Assembly (NCBI GenBank): GCA_016195085.1
Contig: JACQAG010000008.1
Coordinates: forward strand, 1 to 64,000
DNA length: 64,000 nt
Direction: 5' to 3'
From: Pseudomonadota bacterium
GTDB taxonomy: Bacteria; Pseudomonadota; Alphaproteobacteria; SHVZ01
The stretch's first letter is position 1. Each line of letters starts with the position of its first letter. Positions 44,977 through 53,833 of the stretch are shown here, one piece after another. The notes under the pieces were generated by a model that searched no databases, was not told where the DNA came from, and saw only the letters and a program-made list of their open reading frames with translations. The translations under genes and the position numbers were made by a program.

Positions 44977-45339
44977 ATGCCGATCCCTCGGCGCCGCTGC
45001 GCGCTCTTCCTCCTCATGGGGATCCTCGGCTTGGGCCTCCTTGGCCGAAGCGGCGCCGAGGAGCGGCCGATCGTGCACATCACCGCCAAGCGCTTCGAGT
45101 ATGAGCCGCCGGTGGTCAAGCTGAAGAAAGGCGTGCCGGTCACCATCGAGCTCACCGCGCTCGATCGCCAGCACGGCTTCAAGGTGCCGCAGCTGGGCTT
45201 GCGCGTCGATGCCTGGCCGGGGGAGACGACGCGGGTCGAGCTCATCCCCGACAAGTCCGGCACCTTCGAATTCGTCTGCGATGTGTTCTGCGGCTCCGGC
45301 CATGAGGACATGGACGGTAAGATCATCGTCGAGGAGTGA
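44977..45339 (+). CDS. Cupredoxin with CuA-type site
   Basis: A 120-residue exported protein; residues about 9-27 are hydrophobic and form a signal peptide or anchor. The binuclear CuA ligands known from cytochrome oxidase subunit II are visible as FVCDVFCGSGHEDM (C-x3-C-x3-H-x2-M) with an upstream histidine in RQHGF. No transmembrane helices of subunit II are attached. It is 3 bases after the metallophosphoesterase gene and is probably co-regulated by the ECF factor. Confidence 0.88.
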   Translation: MPIPRRRCALFLLMGILGLGLLGRSGAEERPIVHITAKRFEYEPPVVKLKKGVPVTIELTALDRQHGFKVPQLGLRVDAWPGETTRVELIPDKSGTFEFVCDVFCGSGHEDMDGKIIVEE

Positions 45340-45410
45340 GCGGATGGTGGAGGGGGGAGGACGACGGCCGATGCAGCCCGATCGCTAAAGCAAATTGCGA
45401 TGACGAGGAA

Positions 45411-45502
45411 TCCCCCTCACCCAGCTACGGCTAGGCTCGGCTTCGCCTCTCCAAGCCTTCGCAACCCTCTCCCCCACTGGGGGAGAGGGCAGGGTGAGAG
45501 GG
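45411..45502. repeat. Palindromic element (CCCTCTCCC family)
   Basis: CCCTCACCC at the left and GGGTGAGAGGG at the right are inverted complements, with an inner hairpin CCCTCTCCCCCACTGGGGGAGAGGG. It lies between the convergent cupredoxin and livM genes and may serve as a bidirectional terminator. Confidence 0.75.
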
Positions 45503-45527
45503 TGACGCCATCTCACAGGAACGTACT

Positions 45528-46496
45528 CTACAGCGGCCGCTTCAGGATCCGGCCGAGCTCGCCGACGATGCCGCGGCGGAAGGTGAGCACGCAGAGGACG
45601 AAGATGGCCCCCTGCACGACGGTGACCCAGGCGCCGAGCTGAGCCAGATAGTTCTGCAGCGCCACGACTACGAAAGCGCCGACCACCGGCCCGAAGATGG
45701 TCCCGAGACCGCCCAACAGCGTCATCAGCACGACCTCGCCCGACATGCTCCAATGGACGTCGGTCAAGGAGGCGAGCTGGAAGACGATCGCCTTGGTACC
45801 GCCGGCCAGACCCGCCAAGGTCGCCGACAGCACGAAGGCCAGGAGCTTGTAGTGGTCGGCCCGGTAGCCAAGCGAGATGGCGCGCGGCTCGTTATCGCGG
45901 ATCGCCTTCAACACCTGTCCGAAGGGCGAGTGGATGATGCGGTAGATGAATAGGAACGCCGCCAAGAAAATCACCAGCACGACGCTATAGAGCGTCATCG
46001 TGCCGCGAAGGTCGAGGACGCCCAGCATGACCCCGCGCGGCACGGATTGGATGCCGTCTTCGCCGCCGGTGAACTTCGTCTGGAGGGCGAAGAAGTACAC
46101 CATCTGCGCGAAGGCCAGCGTGATCATGGCGAAATAGATGCCCTGCCGGCGAATGGCCAAGAGCCCGAAGATGAGGCCCAAGAGCCCGGCGGCGATTGTG
46201 CCGGCGAGTATCGCCAGCTCCGGCGGCAGCCCCCACACCTTGGCCGCGTGCGCGCTCACATAGCCGGCGGTGCCGAGAAATGCCGCATGGCCGAAGGACA
46301 GGAGCCCGGCATAGCCGATCAAGAGGTTGAAGGCGAGGGCGAAGAGCGCAAAGCACAGCGCGTTCATGAGAAAGATGGGATAGATGAAGAACGGAGCGAC
46401 CACGAAGAACGTCGTCATCACCGCGAAGGCGATGACCTGATGCGAGGGCACGCCCGGCGCGGCCATGGTCGCCGGAAGCTCGCGCTGGACCGCCAT
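45528..46496 (-). CDS. livM: Branched-chain amino acid ABC transporter permease (LivM)
   Basis: A 322-residue permease with about nine hydrophobic segments. LLIGYAGLLSFGHAAFLGTAGYV is the LivM signature, and FTGGEDGIQSVP and LGYRADHYKLLAFVLSATLAGLAGG (EAA-like loop) follow. It starts one base after the livH stop. Last gene of the leftward HAAT operon begun by the CoA-transferase. Confidence 0.92.
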   Translation of the reverse strand: MAVQRELPATMAAPGVPSHQVIAFAVMTTFFVVAPFFIYPIFLMNALCFALFALAFNLLIGYAGLLSFGHAAFLGTAGYVSAHAAKVWGLPPELAILAGTIAAGLLGLIFGLLAIRRQGIYFAMITLAFAQMVYFFALQTKFTGGEDGIQSVPRGVMLGVLDLRGTMTLYSVVLVIFLAAFLFIYRIIHSPFGQVLKAIRDNEPRAISLGYRADHYKLLAFVLSATLAGLAGGTKAIVFQLASLTDVHWSMSGEVVLMTLLGGLGTIFGPVVGAFVVVALQNYLAQLGAWVTVVQGAIFVLCVLTFRRGIVGELGRILKRPL

Positions 46497-47384
46497 CTAC
46501 TGGACCCTCCCGAACAGGCCGGCAGGCTTGATCAGGAGCACGATGGTCATGATGACGAAGATGACGGTGTTCGAGGCCTCGGGATAGAACACCTTGGTCA
46601 ATCCCTCGATCACGCCCAAGCCGAAGCCGGTGAGGATCGAGCCCATGATCGAGCCCATGCCGCCGATCACCACCACGGCGAAGACGACGATGATGAGATC
46701 GGCGCCCATCAGCGGCCTGACCTGGTAGATGGGTGCCGCGAGCACGCCGGCGAAGGCGGCCAGCGCCACGCCGAAGCCGTAGGTGAGGGTGATCATCCTG
46801 GGCACGTTGATGCCGAAGGCCTGCACGATCGTCGGATTCTCGGTCGCCGCTCTCAGATAGCTGCCGAGCTTGGTGCGCTCGATCGCCCACCAGGTCGACA
46901 GGCAGACAGCGAGCGAGATGACGATGACCCAGGCGCGGTAATTCGGCAGGAACATGAAGCCGAGATTCTGCCCGCCGACCAGCGCCGGCGGAACCGCGTA
47001 AGGCAGACCCGAAGACCCGAACTCGTTCTGGAATACGCCTTGGATCACCAGGGCCAGACCGAAGGTCAGAAGCAAGCCGTAGAGGTGATCGATCTGGCGG
47101 AGCTGCCGCAGCATGGTGCGCTCCAGCAGCATGCCGAAGAGGCCGACGACGAGCGGCGCCACGATGAGCGCCGACCAATAGCCGAGGCCCAGGCCCTGCA
47201 GCAGGAAATAGGCGACGAAGGCGCCCAGCATGTAAAGCGCGCCATGGGCGAAGTTGATGATGTTGAGGAGCCCGAAAATGACCGCCAGCCCCAGGCTCAG
47301 TATGGCGTAGAAGGCCCCGTTGATGAGCCCGACCAGCACTTGGCTGAACAGCGCCTGGGGCGCCACGCCGATGAGTTGAAACAT
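46497..47384 (-). CDS. livH: Branched-chain amino acid ABC transporter permease (LivH)
   Basis: A 295-residue permease from ATG 47384 (MFQLIGVAPQALFSQ). INGAFYAILSLGLAVIFGLLNIINFAHG is the LivH signature; TENPTIVQAFGINVPRMITLTYG is the EAA-like loop. It directly precedes livM. An upstream ATG in frame would lie within a palindromic repeat and is rejected. Confidence 0.92.
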   Translation of the reverse strand: MFQLIGVAPQALFSQVLVGLINGAFYAILSLGLAVIFGLLNIINFAHGALYMLGAFVAYFLLQGLGLGYWSALIVAPLVVGLFGMLLERTMLRQLRQIDHLYGLLLTFGLALVIQGVFQNEFGSSGLPYAVPPALVGGQNLGFMFLPNYRAWVIVISLAVCLSTWWAIERTKLGSYLRAATENPTIVQAFGINVPRMITLTYGFGVALAAFAGVLAAPIYQVRPLMGADLIIVVFAVVVIGGMGSIMGSILTGFGLGVIEGLTKVFYPEASNTVIFVIMTIVLLIKPAGLFGRVQ

Positions 47385-47421
47385 CTCCAGCCCCTCGCTT
47401 AGTGCGTTCCAGCCGCGAGCA

Positions 47422-47521
47422 AGCCCCCACCCCAACCCTCCCCCACGCTCCGCGCGGGGGAGGGAGACGATCGCGCCGGCCCCCTCCCCCGCGACCGCGG
47501 GGGAGGGGTGAGGTGGGGGCT
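47422..47521. repeat. Palindromic element (CCCCCACCCC family)
   Basis: AGCCCCCAC and GTGGGGGCT are the inverted outer ends. Two inner hairpins, CCCTCCCCCACGC...GCGGGGGAGGG and CCCTCCCCCGC...GCGGGGGAGGG, lie between. It is located inside the liv operon between the binding-protein gene and livH. Confidence 0.85.
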
Positions 47522-47544
47522 CATCGCAGCACGATCTGCGATGC

Positions 47545-48753
47545 TCAGCCCTTCTTCACCAGCGGGCACTCGCCTTGGTCCAAGGGACGGAAGGCTTCGG
47601 CCGCGGGAATGGTCGCCTTCAGCTTGTAGTAGTCCCAGGCCGCCTTCGACTCCGCCGGCTTCTTCACCTCGAAAAGATACATGTCGTGGATCTTGCGGCC
47701 GTCTGCACGGATGGTGCCCTTGCCGAAGAGCGGATCGTCGGTGGGCATGGCTTTCATCGCTTCGACGATCTTCGCGCCGTCGCGGGTCTTGGTGGCGGCG
47801 ACCGCCTTCAGATAATGCGTGACGGCGCTGTAGACGCCGGCATGGATCATGGTCGGATGGATGCCCTTGTCCAACGGCGTGAACCGTTTGGCGAAGGCGC
47901 GGCTCTGGTCGTTCAAGTCCCAGTAGAACGACTCGGTCATGACCAGGCCCTGGGCGGTCTGCAGTCCGAGCGAATGCACATCGGTGATGAACACCAACAG
48001 CCCGGCGAGACTTTGCCCGCCCTGGACGATACCGAACTCGGCCGCCTGCTTGATGGCGTTGGTGGTGTCGCCGCCGGCATTGGCGAGCCCGATGACCTTC
48101 GCCTTCGATGCCTGGGCCTGCAGCAGGAATGAGGAGAAGTCGGAGGAGTTGAGCGGATGGCGCACCTGGCCCAGCACCTTGCCGCCATTCGCCTTCACCA
48201 CCTCGGCGGTATCGCGCTCGAGCGCCAGGCCGAAGGCGTAGTCGGCGGTGAGGAAGTACCAGCTGTCGCCGCCGGTCTTGACCAAGGCCTTGCCGGTGCC
48301 GTTGGCGAGCGCCCAGGTATCGTAGGTCCAGTGCACGGTGTTCGGCGAGCAGGCCTTGCCGGTCAAATCCGAGGCCGCCGCGCCGGAGACGAGGAAGACC
48401 TTGTTCTTCTCTTTGATCACCTGGTTGACGGCGAGCGCCACGGCCGAGTTCGGCACGTCGACGATGGCATCGACCTTGTCGACGTCGAGCCATTGGCGGG
48501 CGAGGTTGGAGCCGACATCGGCCTTGTTCTGGTGATCGGCGAAGATGATGTCGACCTTGAGGCCCTTGGCGGCGGCGCCGAAGTCCTCGACCGCCAGGCG
48601 CGCGGCCACCACCGAGCCCTGGCCGGTCAGATCGGCATAGAGGCTCGACTGGTCATTGAGGATGCCGAGCTTGACGGTGAAATCCTGGGCCGCGGCCGAG
48701 CCCGCGACGAGGCCGGCAATCGCCGCCGTCGCCAACAAACGCGAGAGTTTCAT
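47545..48753 (-). CDS. HAAT-family ABC transporter substrate-binding protein
   Basis: A 402-residue periplasmic protein with a signal peptide (LLATAAIAGLVAGSAAAQ). The Peripla_BP_6 core has VKLGILNDQSSLYADLTGQG, ADHQNKADVG, VDVPNSAVALAVNQV and TADYAFGLALERD. The ligand may be an amino acid or an aromatic/organic acid; the CoA-transferase in the same operon favours a carboxylic acid. It lies 40 bases after livF. Confidence 0.92.
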   Translation of the reverse strand: MKLSRLLATAAIAGLVAGSAAAQDFTVKLGILNDQSSLYADLTGQGSVVAARLAVEDFGAAAKGLKVDIIFADHQNKADVGSNLARQWLDVDKVDAIVDVPNSAVALAVNQVIKEKNKVFLVSGAAASDLTGKACSPNTVHWTYDTWALANGTGKALVKTGGDSWYFLTADYAFGLALERDTAEVVKANGGKVLGQVRHPLNSSDFSSFLLQAQASKAKVIGLANAGGDTTNAIKQAAEFGIVQGGQSLAGLLVFITDVHSLGLQTAQGLVMTESFYWDLNDQSRAFAKRFTPLDKGIHPTMIHAGVYSAVTHYLKAVAATKTRDGAKIVEAMKAMPTDDPLFGKGTIRADGRKIHDMYLFEVKKPAESKAAWDYYKLKATIPAAEAFRPLDQGECPLVKKG

Positions 48754-48793
48754 GACCTATCCTCCATCTTTCCCTTGTTGCGAGAATCCGAGC

Positions 48794-49537
48794 TCAAACC
48801 CCGAGATATTCGTGCAGCTTCGCCATGTTCGCCTCGAGCGCCGCGTTCGGGATCATGTCAACGACGCGGCCATGCTCCATGAGGTAGTGCCGATCGGCCA
48901 CGGTCGCGGCAAAGCGGAAATTCTGCTCGACCAGGAGAATGGTGAAGCCGTTGGCTTTCAGCTTCTGGATGGTGCGGCCGATCTGCTGGATGATGACCGG
49001 GGCCAAGCCTTCGGTCGGCTCATCGAAGAGCAGCAGGCGCGCGCCGGTCCTGAGGATCCGCCCGATCGCCAGCATCTGCTGCTCGCCCCCCGACAGCTTG
49101 GTGCCCTGGCTGGTCAGCCGTTCCTTCAGGTTGGGAAACAGCTCGAAGATCGCCTCGAGGCTGAGCCCGCCGGGGCGCACAACCGGCGGCAACATGAGGT
49201 TCTCGCGAACATCCAGGCTGGCGAAGATCGCCCGCTCTTCCGGGCAGATGGCGATGCCGCGCCGGGCGATCGCGTTGGAGGCGAGCCCGATCAGCTCCTC
49301 GCCTTCGTAGACGATCGACCCCTTGCGCTGGCGCACGATGCCCATGATCGACTTGATCGTGGTGGTCTTGCCGGCGCCGTTGCGGCCTAGCAAGGTCACC
49401 ACCTCGCCGGGATTGATCTCAAAATCGACGCCGTGCAGCACATGCGACTCGCCATACCAGGCGTTGAGCCCGCTCACTCGAAGCAAGGGGGCTTGGGCGG
49501 CGGCCGCTTGCGGCCCGATCTCGATCGCCTCACGCAT
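48794..49537 (-). CDS. livF: HAAT ABC transporter ATP-binding protein (LivF)
   Basis: A 247-residue ATPase from ATG 49537, overlapping the livG stop by 8 bases. Walker A GRNGAGKTT, signature LSGGEQQML, Walker B LLLFDEPTEGLAP and H-loop-region LVEQNFRFA are typical of LivF, which has a Gln in place of the switch His. Residues about 1-20 precede the ABC domain. Confidence 0.92.
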   Translation of the reverse strand: MREAIEIGPQAAAAQAPLLRVSGLNAWYGESHVLHGVDFEINPGEVVTLLGRNGAGKTTTIKSIMGIVRQRKGSIVYEGEELIGLASNAIARRGIAICPEERAIFASLDVRENLMLPPVVRPGGLSLEAIFELFPNLKERLTSQGTKLSGGEQQMLAIGRILRTGARLLLFDEPTEGLAPVIIQQIGRTIQKLKANGFTILLVEQNFRFAATVADRHYLMEHGRVVDMIPNAALEANMAKLHEYLGV

Positions 49538-50285
49538 GGCCGGCGCCCATATAGGCTTGCACCACGTCGGGATTCTTCGACACGCTCGCGTAATCTCCTT
49601 CCGCCAGGATCTCGCCCCGCGCCAGCACCGTAATAGTGTGCGACAGGTCGGCAACGACCGAAAGATTGTGCTCCACCATCAAGACCGTGCGGTTCGCCGA
49701 CACGCGCTTGATCAGCGCGGCGATGCGGCCGACGTCCTCGTGGCCCATGCCGGCGGTCGGCTCATCCAAGAGCATCATCTCCGGCTCGAGCGCCAGCGTG
49801 GTGGCGATCTCCAGGGCGCGCTTGCGCCCATAGGAGAGCTCGACCGCCGTCGTGTCGATATAGTCGGCAAGGCCGACGGCCTCGATCAGCTCGATCGCGC
49901 GGTCGTTGAAGGCTTCCAGCATCCGTTCGGAGCGCCAGAAATCGAAGGACCCGCCGCGCTGGCGCTGGAGCGCGATGCGCACATTCTCCAAAACCGAGAG
50001 ATGGCCGAACACGGCGGAGATCTGGAAGGACCTGACCAGGCCTTGGCGGGCGATGTCGGCGGGCTTCGCATGGGTGATCTCGCGGCCGTTGTAGACGATG
50101 CTGCCGCGGGTCGGCGTCAGGAATTTGGTCAAGAGATTGAAGCAGGTGGTCTTGCCGGCCCCGTTCGGGCCGATGAGGGCGTGGATGGTGCCGCGCCGCA
50201 CCCTGAGGCCGACATCCTTGACTGCGACGAAGCCGCGGAACTCCTTGGTGAGCCCGCTGGTTTCGAGGATGACGTCATCTGCCAT
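49530..50285 (-). CDS. livG: HAAT ABC transporter ATP-binding protein (LivG)
   Basis: A 251-residue ATPase. Walker A is GPNGAGKTT, the signature region LSYGRKRALEIATTL, Walker B MMLLDEP followed by TAGM, and the switch VEHNLSVV. LVRSFQISAVFGHLSVLENV is a LivG marker. It starts 11 bases after the CoA-transferase stop. Confidence 0.92.
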   Translation of the reverse strand: MADDVILETSGLTKEFRGFVAVKDVGLRVRRGTIHALIGPNGAGKTTCFNLLTKFLTPTRGSIVYNGREITHAKPADIARQGLVRSFQISAVFGHLSVLENVRIALQRQRGGSFDFWRSERMLEAFNDRAIELIEAVGLADYIDTTAVELSYGRKRALEIATTLALEPEMMLLDEPTAGMGHEDVGRIAALIKRVSANRTVLMVEHNLSVVADLSHTITVLARGEILAEGDYASVSKNPDVVQAYMGAGHA

Positions 50286-50296
50286 GCGGAGCCTCC

Positions 50297-51961
50297 CTAG
50301 ACGCTGGCCAGCGGCCGCTCGAAGAGCCCGTGATCGCCCAAGCCCGCCGGCGCCGGCTGCAGCCGATCATGGGCCAATCCCATGCGCGCCGCCTCGAAGA
50401 TGCGCCCATCCATGAGCCGTAGGTTCGGCGCGATCCGCGGCTCGAACTCCATCTGCTGCAGGATGTGGCGATCGAGCTGCACGCCGGGCGCGATCTCGAC
50501 CAGCTCCAAGCCCTGCTCGGTCAGCCGAAGCATGCAACGTTCGGTAATGTAGAACACTGTCTGGCCGCGCTCCAAGGCATAGCGGCCGCTGAAGGTCAGA
50601 TGCTGCACCGAGCTCACGAATTTGGTGTGGGCGCCCTCCTGATCGATGCCGAGCACGCCGTCTTCGATATGGAACCGCTGGTCGCCGGAGGTAAAGGTGC
50701 CGAGGAAGTACACGGCCTTGGCGCTTTGGCTGATATTGATGAAGCCGCCGGCGCCAGCCATCTTGGCGCCAAAGCGGCTGACGTTGACATTGCCCAGGCG
50801 ATCCACCTGCGCCATCCCCAGAAAGGCCTGGTCCAGGCCGCCGCCATCATAGAAGTCGAACTGGGCCGGCTGATCGATGATGGCCTCCGCGTCGGCGACC
50901 GCGCCAAAGCTCAATCCACCCGCCGGTACGCCGCCGATGCCGCCGGGCTCGACCGTGAGCGTGATGCGATCGAGGATGCCTTCTTCATTGGCGATCGAGG
51001 CGACGGTCTCCGGCATGCCGATGCCGAGATTGACCACCGCGCCGTCCTCGAGCGCGATGGTCGCGCGGCGGCCGATCACCTTGCGCTCGGACATGGCCAA
51101 GGCGCCGATGGTCGAGCGCGGCAGGACGATCTCGCCCGTATAGGCCGGGTTATAGGCCTCGGCGAAGGTCTGCCGATGCTGGCTCGGCTCCGCCACCACC
51201 ACATGATCCACGAGAATCCCGGGAATGCGCACGAGGTGCGGGCTCAGCACGTGGCGGACGGTGATGCGCTCAACCTGCACGATCACCACGCCGCCGGAAT
51301 TCTTGACCGCCTGGGCGATCGCCAGGCATTCGAGCGGCAGCGCCTCGCGCTCCATGGTGATGTTGCCGTTCTCATCCCCGGTGGTGCCGCGCAAGAGGGC
51401 GACGTTGATCGGGAACGCCTTGTAGAGGAGGTAGTCGCGACCGCCGATGGCGATGAGCTCGACCACATCTTCCGTCGTGCGGGCATTCATCTTGCCGCCT
51501 TCGATGCGCGGATCGACGAAGGTGTGGAGGCCCACCTGGGTGATGGCACCTGGCCGTCCCGCGGCAATGTCGCGGTAGAGATGCGTGATCACGCCTTGAG
51601 GCAGATTGTAGGCTTCGATCTTGTTCTGGTGGGCGAGCTCGCCCAGCTTCGGCACCAGGCCCCAATGCCCCCCGATCACCCGCTTGATCATGCCTTCATG
51701 GCCGAAATGATTGAGGCCCGCGCTGTGTCCGTCGCCCTGGCCGGCGGCGTAGACGAGCGTCAGATCGCGAGGCTTGTTGGTCGCAAGGAAACGCCGTTCG
51801 AGAGCGACCGCCAGCGCCTCGGCGAAGCCGATGCCGACGAAGCCGGCGGTGGCGACCGTGTCGCCGTCGCGCACATGCGCCAAGGCATCAGCGGCCGAAA
51901 TGACCTTGTTCCGCCGCATCCGGCGCCAGCTAGGCTTCGAGCCGGTCTTGCGACCGGGCAT
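50297..51961 (-). CDS. Acyl-CoA:acetate / 3-ketoacid CoA-transferase (fused alpha-beta)
   Basis: A 554-residue family I CoA-transferase from ATG 51961 (51919 is an alternative). The alpha half has [26 protein letters not shown] and [10 protein letters not shown]; the beta half has [26 protein letters not shown] with the catalytic glutamate, and [17 protein letters not shown]. The single-chain form resembles YdiF-type acetate CoA-transferase. It likely activates the acid imported by the downstream HAAT transporter. A sigma54 promoter lies about 110 bases upstream. Confidence 0.92.
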   Translation of the reverse strand: MPGRKTGSKPSWRRMRRNKVISAADALAHVRDGDTVATAGFVGIGFAEALAVALERRFLATNKPRDLTLVYAAGQGDGHSAGLNHFGHEGMIKRVIGGHWGLVPKLGELAHQNKIEAYNLPQGVITHLYRDIAAGRPGAITQVGLHTFVDPRIEGGKMNARTTEDVVELIAIGGRDYLLYKAFPINVALLRGTTGDENGNITMEREALPLECLAIAQAVKNSGGVVIVQVERITVRHVLSPHLVRIPGILVDHVVVAEPSQHRQTFAEAYNPAYTGEIVLPRSTIGALAMSERKVIGRRATIALEDGAVVNLGIGMPETVASIANEEGILDRITLTVEPGGIGGVPAGGLSFGAVADAEAIIDQPAQFDFYDGGGLDQAFLGMAQVDRLGNVNVSRFGAKMAGAGGFINISQSAKAVYFLGTFTSGDQRFHIEDGVLGIDQEGAHTKFVSSVQHLTFSGRYALERGQTVFYITERCMLRLTEQGLELVEIAPGVQLDRHILQQMEFEPRIAPNLRLMDGRIFEAARMGLAHDRLQPAPAGLGDHGLFERPLASV

Positions 51962-52071
51962 GGCACGAGCCGATGATCGGGATGCGCGTGTCTGCACCCA
52001 AGGGATCCTCCCGCTTCGCCTGGTCTTCAGCGGTCGAAGGACCGCACGCCGGCGTTTTCCATCAGCCTCTA

Positions 52072-52087
52072 AGCAGACAGCGTGCCA
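52072..52087 (-). promoter_or_regulatory. Sigma54 (-24/-12) promoter upstream of the CoA-transferase operon
   Basis: On the minus strand the site reads TGGCACGCTGTCTGCT. It matches the sigma54 consensus TGGCAC-N5-TTGCW at all fixed positions except one (C for T at position 12), with the essential GG and GC correctly spaced. It is 110 bases before the CoA-transferase start and downstream of a sigma54-activator gene on the same strand. Confidence 0.8.
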
Positions 52088-52243
52088 ATTGGACAAGCTA
52101 TTGAAATTGCTTGCACTTGAGCGATCGATTCCATCCGGGGAGCAAAATTTCCAAATCGTCTGTACGGAATTCAAGACAGAAATCGCTTCCGTTGGTTAAA
52201 TCTGCGGTTCGCACTTCTGTATATCTGTGCTGATTCCAAGACA

Positions 52244-53683
52244 TTATGTCGGATTATCAGACAGTTCACCGAGACGGGCGAGGCGATCATAGAGCTTGGC
52301 GCGGGAGATTCCGAGGAGCTTCGCCGCTCCGGCCTTGCGGCCGCTGGTCGCCGCGAGCGCGGCCCGGATGGTCTCGCGCTCGGCCGTCCGCACCGCATCG
52401 GCGAGCGGGCGGACCAGAGCAGCCGCCTCGCCCGTGGATCCGGGCCGGGCGGGACCCGGCTCAGGCAGGATGCGGGCGAAATCCTCCGCGCCGAGCCGCG
52501 GCCGATCGGAGACCGCCACCGCGCGTTCGAGGGTGTTGGCGAGCTCGCGCACATTGCCCGGCCAGTCGTGTCGTGCCAGCGCCGCCACGCCGGAAGCCGT
52601 GATTTCCCGCGGCGTCCCGCCACCGGCCCGCTGGATCCGCTCCAGGAACGCCTCGGCCAGGATCTCGATGTCGCTCAACCGCTCGCGCAAGGGCGGCAGG
52701 GTGATCGGCAGCACATTCAGCCGGTAGTAAAGATCGGCGCGAAACTGGCCGTTGTCGACCAGCTGCTTCAGCGCGCGGCTGGTGGCCGCGATCACCCGCA
52801 CATCCACCTTGATCAGCCGGTTCGATCCGAGCGGCTCGATCTCCTGCTCCTGCAGCGCGCGCAAGAGCTTCGCCTGCACGGCCAAGGGCATCTCGCCGAC
52901 CTCGTCCAGGAACAGCGTGCCGCCATCGGCGATCTTGAACTTGCCGTCGCGCTCCCGGCGATCGGCGCCGGTATAGGCGCCGGGCGCCACGCCGAAGAAG
53001 TCGGCTTCCAGCAACGTCTCCGGCACGGCCGCCAGATTGACGCCGACGAAGGGCCTATTGGCGCGCGGGGAGGCGGCGTGGATGGCGTGCGCCAGCAGCT
53101 CCTTGCCGGTCCCGGTCTCGCCCAACAGCAGAACCGTGGTGTCGAGCTGGGCGGCGCGGCGGGCTTGGCGCTTCACCTCGAGAATGCGGGGATGGGCGCC
53201 GAGGAACTGCGAGAAGCTGTACTTCGCGCGGCGGTGCTGCGCCAGCTCCCGCTCGGCCCGCAGCAAGCTCGACTGCAGCTCGGTGAAGCGCGCGACCAGC
53301 GGCTTCAGATAGTTGAGCCGGTCATAAAGCACGAAGCCGACCGCACCGATGGTGACGCCGGCCTCGTCATTGATCGGCATTCGCGTGACCACGAACCATT
53401 TTTCGCCAAACTGCATGATGTCGAGGAGGATCGGTCGGCCGGATTCCGCCACCTCCCGCATTCGGCTGTGCGGCAGCACGGATTCGATGTCGCGGCCGAT
53501 GACCGCATCGGCCGCACCGATACCCAGAAGGTTGCGGTACTTGTCGTTGATCCACGCGATCCGGGCGCGGCTGTCGACGGCGATCGCGCCCTCGCATAAG
53601 CTCTCGAACAGCGCGAACAGCGAGCTCACCGCCTGCGAATGCACGAGTTCCGGGTCTGCGGGAAAAGGGCTCGGCAAGTTCAT
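52244..53683 (-). CDS. Sigma54-dependent transcriptional activator (PAS-AAA+-Fis)
   Basis: A 479-residue bacterial enhancer-binding protein from ATG 53683. An N-terminal PAS-like sensor (residues about 20-130: GAIAVDSRARIAWINDKYRN) is followed by an AAA+ domain with Walker A GETGTGKE, the sigma54-contact loop GAYTGA (variant of GAFTGA), Walker B TLFLDEVGE and RALKQLVDNGQFRADLYYRL. A Fis-type helix-turn-helix ends the protein (GAAKLLGISRAKLYDRLARL). It very probably activates the CoA-transferase-liv operon, whose promoter lies just downstream. Confidence 0.93.
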   Translation of the reverse strand: MNLPSPFPADPELVHSQAVSSLFALFESLCEGAIAVDSRARIAWINDKYRNLLGIGAADAVIGRDIESVLPHSRMREVAESGRPILLDIMQFGEKWFVVTRMPINDEAGVTIGAVGFVLYDRLNYLKPLVARFTELQSSLLRAERELAQHRRAKYSFSQFLGAHPRILEVKRQARRAAQLDTTVLLLGETGTGKELLAHAIHAASPRANRPFVGVNLAAVPETLLEADFFGVAPGAYTGADRRERDGKFKIADGGTLFLDEVGEMPLAVQAKLLRALQEQEIEPLGSNRLIKVDVRVIAATSRALKQLVDNGQFRADLYYRLNVLPITLPPLRERLSDIEILAEAFLERIQRAGGGTPREITASGVAALARHDWPGNVRELANTLERAVAVSDRPRLGAEDFARILPEPGPARPGSTGEAAALVRPLADAVRTAERETIRAALAATSGRKAGAAKLLGISRAKLYDRLARLGELSDNPT

Positions 53684-53737
53684 GCGGGGCCTCACGCGCC
53701 AATTGCGGCTCGGATGCATATTGCCCAGCGCCGGCCG

Positions 53738-53753
53738 TGGCAGCAATGAGGCA
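53738..53753 (+). promoter_or_regulatory. Weak sigma54 promoter candidate for the rightward HAAT operon
   Basis: TGGCAGCAATGAGGCA keeps GG at -24 and GC at -12 with the correct spacing but has AGGCA in place of TTGCA. It lies 80 bases upstream of the binding-protein gene and 55 bases from the activator start. Suggestive only. Confidence 0.35.
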
Positions 53754-53833
53754 GCTCGAGATTGGCGCATTTGCGCTGGTCGTCTTGGCGAGCAATGGTC
53801 TATTGGATGCCTGCAGCATGCGGAGGCTTGTCG

